The notes below the pieces were generated by a model that had not been told where the DNA came from, did no database searches, and saw nothing but the letters and a program-made list of their open reading frames with translations. Of a stretch of 64,000 bases of DNA, positions 10,646-21,700 are shown piece by piece. This DNA comes from Gossypium raimondii (lineage: Eukaryota; Streptophyta; Magnoliopsida; Malvales; Malvaceae): positions 62,001 through 126,000 of the forward strand of contig NC_068577.1 of the NCBI RefSeq assembly GCF_025698545.1. Reading direction: 5' to 3'. The position numbers and the translations under genes were made by a program. Numbering within the stretch: the stretch's first letter is position 1; every line of letters begins with the position of its first letter.

Positions 10646-12300
10646 CCTAACTTTCATTCTAGCCTTCTAGTAGGGATAGTTACCATTCTCATAGGGGGAC
10701 GAGTAATTGACGAACCTCCCATTGTCAGCAAAAAGTAATATTAGGATTCACCACTAGATAAGTTAAGTATTTGCTCTGATTTCAATTATTGTTACCTTAA
10801 GTTCCCTTTTTATTGAAAATGAACAATGCAATAGAAGTGCCAAATTGTAATGGCCACTAAAGCTTGGCACCACGAAAAATTGTGCAAACAAAGTAGAAAT
10901 AACGTAAAAATTTGTTTGCGTAATTTAATTTTCCTACATCTACGGAGCCTAACTTAGTGAGTAATTCCATCATCTTTGATCATGAATACAACAAGTGATT
11001 CGCACTCTATCACTCTCTAAGTATAGAGAACACTCAACTCCGAATTCTTCCCCTAAGAATTTGGGCAGTAAACACTCAACAATGTTTACAATTTAGTTTG
11101 TGCTCTCTCACAAAATAGTTCATCAATGAACAAATTAAAATGCGCTCAATGAGCTCTCATGCAAAACATATACAAGCCTCAAAGCATATATCAATTTCAC
11201 CTTACTAACATAAAATCTAAGTGAATAGAAAGTAGATCCTTGAAAATAGTTATTACATTAATAGCAATCAAAACAAAATCACTCGAAGATATGCTCTCCA
11301 AAATCATTAGCACTATCTCAATCAAATCCCCACATTCCAATAACTTAATTGATTCACATGAATTCAATCCAATCTTTAAATGTTAAAGATTGGTTTTAAG
11401 TATCATCATTAACACATCACACGAACAAGTCTAAAAATTTTCTTCATTAAATTATCAAGTCAAATAAAACAATTTACCATTGGCACTGTGAAATGTGACT
11501 TAATAATTCTCAACTCATTTTGTCTCATCATAGTATAAATTCTCTACATGTTAGAAGCGCTCTATCTACGTATAAGTTATAACCATGGTCTTGCTCTTCA
11601 ATGATTCTGTTCTACAATGACTTCAAGGGTCATACTTCGCAGCTACACTTATCCAAAGAGGATGATACTTGATTTGTATGATATTTTACATTAACATCTG
11701 ATAAATGCATTGCTTGTCAGGTCACCAAATATATTCATATTATATGTGAAAGTGATCAGTTAATAACCAAACTACAATTGGGATTTGTCAATGAGAAAAA
11801 AAGGGTTAAGACATGTCTTATTAAATTGTAATGAAGATAAAGGACATTTGGTATATACTAGTCAGGCCTTCAAAAGCAAAGGCTTTTCATTACCAAAAAC
11901 AGCCAATCAAAATCACTGTTATCAAATGACTCAGTATTGATAAAAGACTGAGTGGAGCTCTCATGTTCTGATATTATATCATGCTCTCTCTCTCTCTTTC
12001 AGTGGAACTTTCACAACCTAAAAAATTTAAAACTTTTTTCAGACTTGTTAATATATATTTTTTTATTTCCATTGTGGTTTATTTTTTAAGAGTGATAGTA
12101 GAAACAACCAGGCATCATTTCCCATGTATTTTGACTCTCAACAAATATTGACTTGTCTGCCTAAGAGGCAGCTCCTCTTCGAGTTCAAACCCCAAGGCTT
12201 CTAAAATCCAAAAAACAAGAGCTTTCTTTATAGAAAGCAACAGCCCAAGTTTTGATTTTGAGTGCATCTTCAAGCTTGAAAACTACCTTTCCATGCCATC
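10646..12300. other. Intergenic region upstream of the CLE gene
   Basis: No coding signal. A CT microsatellite run lies at about 11982-11998. About 120 bases before the CLE ATG there is a tRNA B-box-like stretch (CGAGTTCAAACCCC, 12179-12192) that may derive from an old SINE. Otherwise nothing recognisable. Confidence 0.4.
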
Positions 12301-12537
12301 ATGTGCCTAAGAACAAGGCTAGCTTGCTTGTCTCTCTTGCTGCTGTTGCTGCTGCTACTACAGTTTGAGACTCCATGTTATGCAGGTGGTGTTCATAGAT
12401 TCAAAGCTGGTGGGTCTAACGGTGAGCAAAAAAGTCCCAAGTTTATTAAATCTCAAGGTAAAAATGGAGATGACATTTTTGCAGCACAACAAAGGAAAGT
12501 GTATACAGGTCCAAATCCTTTACACAATAAGAGGTAA
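12301..12537 (+). CDS. CLE (CLAVATA3/ESR-related) signalling peptide precursor
   Basis: 78 residues starting at ATG 12301. A strong signal peptide (residues about 1-29, with a run of ten leucines after ACLSL) precedes a variable polar region. The C-terminal CLE dodecapeptide RKVYTGPNPLHN is followed only by KR and the stop. CLE peptides are secreted, trimmed and proline-modified ligands of CLV1/BAM-type receptor kinases that set meristem or vascular cell fate. The second and third prolines of the motif are kept (PNP), including the one usually hydroxylated and arabinosylated. The usual first proline (RxVPxGPNP) is replaced by tyrosine. Which numbered CLE this corresponds to is not clear, so no symbol is given. 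The last codon and stop (AGG TAA) sit on a perfect 5' splice consensus AG|GTAAGT, so a longer spliced form is possible. Confidence 0.85.
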   Translation: MCLRTRLACLSLLLLLLLLLQFETPCYAGGVHRFKAGGSNGEQKSPKFIKSQGKNGDDIFAAQQRKVYTGPNPLHNKR

Positions 12538-15400
12538 GTGAGAGAGAAAAAGATGAGCATTACCCAAAGCTTCATTTCTTCCCTTTCATTTTTTTTTTAA
12601 AATTTATTGTGAGAGCATTATATTTTTGAGGCTTGTTTACAGGCCAGTACTACCCTTTGGTGATTTTGCATATATGTATATGGGAAGCTTAGCTCTGAGT
12701 TTTTTTTTTTTGGGCAACAAATATATACACTTTTTTTTATTTATTTGTTAAATATTTTGATCATATACATCAATATATAAATATAAATATAAATTTAACA
12801 GAAGCTATCAGAAAATTGATTTAGATCAATGGAGAACACTAAAATCATGCATTTTCTAGGGAAGAGTTGTTGACGTTATTAGTGGGGTTGTATTGTTATT
12901 AATGGCAGATATAGCAGATTTCAAACAGAAAAAAAAGATATGGTCATATAGAGCAACACATAGCAGAAGCAGAGCAATAGTATGAAAACAAGTGTAGATT
13001 TGGGTTTTCTTTTTCTTGTAAAATCGAGGTTGACAAGAGCATGTTATTAAATCAATGATATATGGTTTGTATTGTTTTTATCATACGTTATGGTATCCAT
13101 AGGGCTGATGAAGTTGATTTTAGGTTGGTTGAATTATTTTAGATTTGGATACAATAAAAAATTATAATTACAAAGTAAATGTATACAATTATTGATTGGA
13201 AATAGGATAAATGGAAGGAGGTTTGTCTGGCATGAATCATTATCAGTAAGGCCCCGCAAGTTTTGCTACTTATTTCTTTTTTGACATTTTTGCCTGCCCC
13301 CCTCTCTCTCTCTCATCATTTCTTTTTTGAAGATGATTTTAATCACACCAAATAATAACGATATATATAAAAATAGTAGAGAGACGTAAGGGGTGTTTTT
13401 AATTCAAGCTGAAATTGTGGTTTTAATTTATTGATTTCCAATTGGAATGCTATCAATTGGCTCAAGAAATTATGTGATAATTTATTACTTTTAGTCACGA
13501 TGTAAAAACTCATAAATAAAATTAAAATGATCTGTTTTCACATATCATCATCATCAGTTTTCCTCGCATCAAAATTGATATTCTTCAAAATACAAACATG
13601 GCAACTTGGGAAGCTCATCACTCTTCTACTTATAAAACGCACAAAAACTAAACTTATAGTTTATGTATTAGAATTTATTTTGTTATTAAAAGACATGATT
13701 TCATCTTATCACTACAATTTTAGTATGCAAAAAATTATGTTTAAAAATAACATATAATAAATAATAAAATATATGCTTTGAAATTAATTAATAATAATAT
13801 ATGAAATATATATTATTAAAATAGATTAAATTGTAAGTAAAATAAAATTTAAATACGTGAATATATCATATTAAGAAAACTAAATGAATACAATTATTTA
13901 TAATAGTCATTTGTGACGCTATCTCAATCAACAATACTATTAATAAAATTAAAAAGAGTTGAATTTGACTATCAATTTCTCAAAGAGAATTTTAATGGAA
14001 TTTGATGCTTTTTCGATGAAAATACGGACTAAAATGTTAAAATTTTAATCATGGTAATCCATGTTATTTTATTTCTTTGTTGACGTGGCATTTAAGATAA
14101 ATAATGTTATGTCAGTGAAGTACACATGGATTGTCAAGCGGGTTGCCACACCAACATCGTTAAAAGATTAATGTTTTAATAAGCATTTTTATTTTTAAAA
14201 AACGATTTGAATCATTTTGAAAAGTTAATGACCAAATTTAACTATATAAAAAAAATAGAGCCAAATTAAGAAAAGATGCAAAATGTTGATGGCTAAATTT
14301 GACATTATGTCAATTAAGTGTAATTGGAGAGCCAATTACTCTTTTCAATTCTTAGAGAGGAGGGTGAAATTAAAAGTATTCATATATCCTATCAAACTAG
14401 GCTTATGTAAGATATTAACATATTTATACAGATCCTTGCTCTCATAGGTATGGAAGCATCTTTGACCTAAAATAACATATGCAATGGAACCCAGACAAAA
14501 TCGAGTTCCTACAGAGACTCGATAAACCACAAGTAACTAAAAATTTAGAGAAAACGAGTCACCATGGAAATGGGCATCACGTCAAACACCACATGACACC
14601 TTGGCCTAAATCCTAGGCCAAAAACTATTGTTCCGATGACTTATCACTTTCCTATCGAAAAATTGATCAGAATCCAACATCGGGACAAAACCAAGGATGG
14701 TAAGGGGGCTGGTGGGCAGTTGTTCATGCCATGGTCGGCTGGAGCAGCAAGGCGCAGGTGTGGGAGTGGTTAGAGTAGAGGTTCTCGGAGGAAAAATTAG
14801 GGAAGTGGAACAACAAGCCTTAGAAACCACTACACTATAAATCTTGGGTTTTGTGAAGTGGTAGTTTCAACAACCTGGTTACTAGTTTCACTTAAAGAAA
14901 AAGTCCGCTCGCTAATAGAGTAACCACATGTTTTGTTGACGAAGACGTAGAAAAAAACAAGGAAAACGAATGACCGTCGACGGAAAGTAAATGATATATG
15001 TTTTATTTTTATTTTTTGTTGGATAGCTAAAATCAGGTAAACCCTAAAACCCAGTTATTGGGTTAAGAAAGATGCTGAAATCCATTGGATTCCATGATTA
15101 AAACCCAAAATACTTGTAGAGACCTTACTCTTGCTCCTAAGAGTAAGTCCACATGGGAAAATTATGGGGCCACACAGATTAATATTTAATCCACATGTTA
15201 TGTTTTTATTGGCTATCGACGCTAAGCAAGCAATAAAAGGTACGCAGCATTCGAATCAAAATACCAGGTAGAAAAACAGAACACAAATACCAAACAAAAT
15301 ATGGCGACCATGTTCAGATACCAAAACGCTCATTAAGCTTTATATATTATCAGCATTTTCGCCTTGTAGTCTGGAATAATGAGGAAATTTGGCAGGAACT
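12538..15400. other. Intergenic region between the CLE gene and the UBAC2-like gene
   Basis: Contains the presumed CLE 3' UTR, AT-rich filler and, at about 13980-14340, a segment with GTTGACGTGGCA and ACACATGGATTGTCA that also occurs near 49990-50060, suggesting a shared repeat family. ORFs at 14345-14530 and 14606-14830 have no recognisable domain or gene context. Nothing else can be supported. Confidence 0.45.
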
Positions 15401-15756
15401 AAACGGTACCTAAGTTGTCTATTTAAGTCAAACAAATTTACAAACTTGCATCATTACGCACATGTATCCTTTTGGTAAGACGCATGCATTTGCATGAGGG
15501 TAAACAATTTCAAAAAAAAAAAAAAAAAAAAGAACTCCCCAAGTTTTGAGTTGCATTGGTGTATGATTACTGCTACTAACAGAAATATGTGAGAGCAAAA
15601 TGGAAGAAAATACTACTCCATAGTGAAATCTTGGAATGCCACATAACCCCCGGAGGCAAGCAAATTGGTTGCCATCCAATATATGTGTGATTATGCATTT
15701 ATACCGATGAAATAACATCCCGGCATCCACTTTTCGCCAGCAATTCTATGTTTCAA
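15400..15756 (-). other. Probable 3' UTR of the UBAC2-like gene
   Basis: Lies directly after the UBAC2 stop codon on the minus strand. It contains a run of 20 A on the plus strand at 15512-15531 (T20 in the transcript sense). The 100-residue ORF here (15428-15730) runs through the homopolymer and has no domain, so I treat it as non-coding. Confidence 0.45.
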
Positions 15757-18700
15757 TTAGTGGGACTGTGCTTCAAGAAGAATGTTTGTGGCAGCATTGA
15801 TGTCATTTCTAGCATGCACAAGTGCCTGCCTAGCTGAGTTCTGATCAAAGCCCATAGACACCAGCGTAGCAACAGCATCCTCCGATGGCTCTATGGCTGA
15901 AGATGCAACTGCGGATGGATAGGTTCTCTGCAAACAAAAGAGTTAATGAGCTGTTATTTGGAAGAATCTGAACTTGCATCGAAAAAATTGATACAATGGG
16001 CAGCAAAACTTCATGCGTATCAGTTTCAAGAGAGAGAACATTCTGCACATCAATCTAGCTAATCTTTTACCAAAAATGTAAATCTAAAAATCTTCAGAGT
16101 TACATAACCAGATTTTGACTGCTCCACAGAGCTGAATTTGAGGGTTGATACGTGTGATCTTTATTGATGAAAATGGCAATAAGTGAATGGTGAGAGAAAT
16201 GGTGGCCTTTTGAGGGAAAGAACACAGAAGCAGGGAAGAAGAACGGCATCACAAAATCAAATCCTCTGGCGAGCAAGTTATTTCCAAACAAGCAATATAA
16301 ACTTCTCACATTACATTTTTATGTTCGAGCAGCACTAACTGTGATGAACCCTAATGTTTTTACCCCACGTTTTGCAAACAAATAAAAACTATCTCCACGC
16401 TGCTAATAAAGAGATTTTCCAACAGATTTAGTCAGTCAATCCATGAAGACTCCATTCTTTACCCTTCAGAACGTTTCAATGTCCAATATTTTGGGTTCTA
16501 CCCTTGCCAAAAACAACATTGCTAACAGACTTAATACCTACAAAAGCTCAAAATCTCAGAATTCTCCTATAATACTTAGCATTGAGTTGGAATCCTGAAG
16601 GGATTCAAAGAGCTAATCCCATCTTCAGTGCTGATTCTCACGCTTCAGCTTAAAAGTTCAAATCTCCTCTCAAATAAGTTAGAATTTCCTACTTCTCACC
16701 CTTCTATTACAGATTTTTTCCCTTTTTCTTTATTTTTTTAATAGATCCTTTTAATAGATCCTCACTAATCATAGTCATGCAGCAATGGCAGTCATACCCA
16801 TTTCACCCTAACAGAACTCCAAATGGCTGTTAGAGATCAAGTAACTCCACGAACATTTTGCTCTGAATACATAGAAGATTTCGACTTTGACCAACAAAAG
16901 TACATTCCTCAAGATAGTAGTTTCAGACACTAAGGTAAATTGCATCTAGTTACATAAATATGCAATATAAACGGTGGATATTGTTGCATCCCAGCTAACC
17001 TATAATCTCTCAGCCTTCAGAAGAATGCATGAACTTTATAGATGAACCAAGAATATATTATTGAAAATTATTGAATACTAATACCCAACACCAACCATTG
17101 AGTACAAATACTATAACAAACACACACCCATCAAGCAATATTATGAAACTAAATGTAAATCATCAAAAGCATGCTATAATAGGAGTAGTTAAACACCATA
17201 AACATTCACATGCACCATATGATGCAAGTTTAATCAATCAAATGCAATGGAAGAATATTGAGTTGTATGCAAAATCTTAGCCCTTGTGTGATGCAACTCC
17301 AACTTGGGATTCCCATCACATGCTTCACGAATACACAGTTGACAGATATGCATGTTTATGTCAGCCCGTGTAATTTACGATTAATTCTGATTCCTAGTAA
17401 GAATTGCAAAAGTGAAGCATTTAAAGAATACTTGCCTCCACTTGGCGAGTTGTGTAGGAAGGTACATTTCCTGCAAGATTCCTAGCCGGTGTTGTAGGTG
17501 GATTCCCAATAGAAGGCCAAGAAAGACGCGAAAAGAATGATGTAATAAACTCAGGGAACTGTAAGATTTTAACAAATATGAAATTAATGATCATATAAAT
17601 ATGAACAGAGAATAAGGCTACAAAATGGATCAAACAACTAAAGAAATGGTTGAAAAAGTGAAATAATTATATTCTAGCTCAACTCCATAACTCTTCTTTA
17701 CTAGAGGAACAACAAACTTGGAATTTTTCAAGATCGTTCACCTCTCATCAGAATAAATTCAATGTCTTCACATTCAGTGCTAGACCTTTTGAATTGCAAA
17801 ACATTTAATCCTTTTATAAAGAGTTGCTACTAGTTTTTCCAGTTTTTATTCTAATTTACTTGGCATCCTTATTTAACTATTACTCAATATTTATTGTAAA
17901 ATTAGTCTTAATAAAGCCAAACAACATGGGAAAAAAAGAAAAGAACTTCCAAAGGATTCACTCATAAAGATAAAACCAAGTTTGAATTAAGTAAACTGAA
18001 ATTTGTTGGATTAAACAATGATCAAATCCTTCAACTGGTCCCAGTACCGAAGTCAAATGTTGTACAAGAATTTCAGCAAAAATGAATACCTCTACATCTA
18101 TTGAATCAATAATCCAAGAAAATTAAACCAACACCCTGAAATGAAGATGATAACAAGCTAGTTTTTCATTTCTGACAATGACATGTCAAGACAAATGGCT
18201 GGTGTGACATCTAATAATTTGATAGAATAGAGGGGGAAATGCAGAAATTGACCCCAAAAATGTTGAAGTTCAAAACCTCACATGCTTTTTTCCCCTATGT
18301 TTAGATTTCTCAAAAGACACCAAACTTTGAAGGCATAAATAATTATACCAACCCCATAAAATGCAGCACAAAGTGCATAGGCATGAAAACAAATTCACAT
18401 ATGCATAACTCACTACAGCTTTAAATGTAGGAAATTTGTTATAACAGACCCCAGGTCAGGACCATTCATCAATGGGTTTATACAAAAAACATAGCCACCA
18501 CTGCTGAAGCCAAAATCACATTCAATCTATGGCATAGATGGAAGTCTATATGTACTCCCCACGTCTCCATCAAAAAATTAAAGTTAAAGAAGCAAAAATT
18601 TCTGAATGTCAGATTGGAAACAACCTTAGCCTTTCGGATGCGGAAGACATTTAGACGATATAAGGAACCAGCAAGGATGCCACATATCCCTGGCAAGAGA

Positions 18701-21700
18701 GATCTTTTCCAAGATGATAGAAGCAGCTGCAAGAAAGAAACCGAATTTTATCACTGGCCCTTGAGGTAGAAGATTAACAGTAAGCAGAAAAACTAATTAC
18801 TCACTATACCTGAAGACCAGCTAGATAGATGAAAGACTTATTGGAGAAGCGAACACCAAAAATACGAAACCATGTTGAAACCGGGATGTCAAAAAAAAAG
18901 GGTACGAATGAAGCAAATATGAGGCCATAAGGTCCAGAAGTGAGCAGGTTAGATGTGGGATCTGTAAACATTAAATCTCAATTAAATTCTCTACCAGTAA
19001 TGCCAATTCAGTATAGAAAACTAGTAAAGTTAACCATGCATAAAAATAACAATCATACATGCTGATGTCTAATCCGTCTTCATTAAAAACTTAAAGAAAA
19101 TAAGGGAAAATCTTTTTGTTGGAAGCCGATATATGATCAAGATCATGAATTATCCAACAAGAACTTAACATTATATAACAGGTATAATCACATCAACGTC
19201 AAATGGTAGATTATTCATGGGGAAGCTGAACTTCCCACACTTGCACAAGGTTATACTCGGTATCTTCGATCATCCTCATCCAATTAACTGCTTATTAGTG
19301 ATAAAGTTTCAGGGTTTCATTACTTTGTTACTTTTGAGTCTTTCGCATCTGAAGGGCTTCTTTCCAATCTTATACTCAGAAATTTTTGCTCATTATTTCA
19401 AAAGTGAGATATTCAATATTTTTGCTTATTACTAATGAAAATTCAGCTCCTAGTAATCAAATAAGAAGCAAAAAACTCCGACCGTATAATAGATCTCACT
19501 TTATTTCCACATCCAAAGAGCTAAGGTTGTTTCCAATCCCTCACAAAAAAAAAGGGGCTGTCCTTAATCTGTTACTTTTGAAATAAGAAGCAAAAATATT
19601 GAATGTACCTCCAAACTGGAGGTTCATTACTTTGTTAGTTTTGTAGATGAGTGTGCTAATGTTAAATGGCTCTATCTAATGAAAGATCATCATAAGTTCT
19701 TTTCAATTTTTTGTGCCTCTTCTGTTGAAATTAAAACTCAATTTAGTCTTTCTATTTGAGTTCATAGTAACAAACTTCAGTTTAATTTCTCTACTTCCTT
19801 AGTACCTTCTTGCATGAGAATGCTCTGATTTTAGTCATCTTGTACTTGCACTCCACAATAGGAATCCTATTAAGTTTACTTGTTTATTATTTAAATGTAT
19901 GTTCATAAATGTTTTCCAGTGTACTTACAACTTGTTAATTGATCAAATACCTTTCCTAAACTTATTCCTAAAGAGTGAAATTCTACCTTATTTGAATGTT
20001 TGATCCATGTGTCATTTGTGCATCAACTTTCACAAGGTAAAAATTGGACCCTTAATCTATTAAGTGTGTATTTTCAGGGTTAATCTCATTTTCGAAAGGA
20101 TATCAATATTACTGTCCAATTTTTAATAAATGTTTTGTCCATGCTCCATATTGCTTGAATTCTTTCATTTCATATATAAATCAGTTTCTCTTCCTCTACT
20201 TGCTCCTATTGAGTCCAATCGTATTGCTTATACAACAGAAGAATTCAAATCATTCTTCAAGTCTTTCAAGTTGATTATCTCATCCTAACTTGTTGATAGG
20301 TATACACCGGGAAGTAGAGTCCTTCAGTTCTGCCAACTGAACCAATCCAAGAAGAGTTCCCTTTTCCTTGGATCCTTTTCCTAGTGCTATTCCTCCTAAT
20401 TTACATCTTCCTATTGGTAAACATTCTTTTATGGCTCATCCTACTTCTAACTGTGTCCTCAAGCTTTGTCAGCTTACTATTTCTCTTTTATCTCTACATT
20501 AACCTCTATATCTATTCCTAATCTGCTTCTTATGCTTTTCCCAATCTGGATTCATTAGATACCATGGAAAATGAGACGGGTTCCTTGAGGGGCAATGGTA
20601 CTTTCAAACTTGTGGAATTCCCTATGTTGGTTGTAGATGGTTTATACATATAAAGTAAAATCAGATGGCTTGATTGATAGATTGAAAACTTGCTTGGTTG
20701 CTAAGAATTAAACTTACGTGCATGAAGTTGATTATTTTGACACATTTTCACCTTTTGCCAAGCATACTCCATTGTCATTGATGCATACTTTTAACTATCA
20801 CTTAGTTACACATGCAAATTGCCTACTTAGATGGTGACCCTGGGGAGGAAGTTTATATGTAGAAACCACCTGATTAATTGCTCAGGCAAAGTCAAAGCTA
20901 GTATGTCATTTGAAGAAATCTTTGCATGGGTAAAAACAATCTCCTAGGGCACTGTTACGCCCGTGGGTCTGGGATTGATAGCTCAAAAATCTATTTTTAG
21001 GGTTTTGATAAAATTTTGCTTAGGTTTTATTATTCCATTCGTCCTGAACCAATCTTTATTACATAAATAGGAAACCTATTATAAAAGGACATAAATCAAC
21101 AAAAATAGAAGTACAACAAAACCTAAGGAAAGAAATAAAACCGTAACCTAAACCTTAAGTAGAGAATTAAAATTAATGACCTTTCCTCTCATAGATTCAG
21201 CCCATAACATTACTCCCCCCTGGAAAAAGAGCTTGTCCTCAAGCTTGAAGTCATGATAAACTTCACAAACCTTCACAAACCCAAAAGGGATTGTGGACCT
21301 TCACAAACCTGTTCTGGTTTATCAGCACCATTGAATAAATCTTTTCAAACTCCTCACCCGCATTCAATATTTTCAAAAGTAACTCAGGAAGTTTAGACTG
21401 ATTATACTTTTCCAATATAGAGTTGAAAGTTTTTTTTTTATTGGGCTTAAAGAAAAAGATGGCTGTTGGATATGAGTTTGGAAGGATCTAATGCATAGAA
21501 TAAGAACCATTGGTAGAGGCTATCATGGTTTGGTTTTGTTCAGTTAGAAGGTCTACCTTCGTAAGATTGGTAGAGGCTGTCAAGGTTTGGTTTTGTTCAG
21601 CTAGAAGATCTACATTCGTATCTACCAAAGAGTTACTAATCTGTTTACCGGTCAAGGATCGCTGGCATTGATGCCAAATTGTTATGTCCATAGGTTAGGG

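Noticed and set aside
14606-14830. Pro/Ser/Thr-rich minus-strand ORF
   Set aside because: No recognisable homology, start context or adjoining exons; likely chance.
15428-15730. 100-residue minus-strand ORF after the UBAC2 stop
   Set aside because: Lies in the presumed 3' UTR and passes through a 20-base homopolymer.
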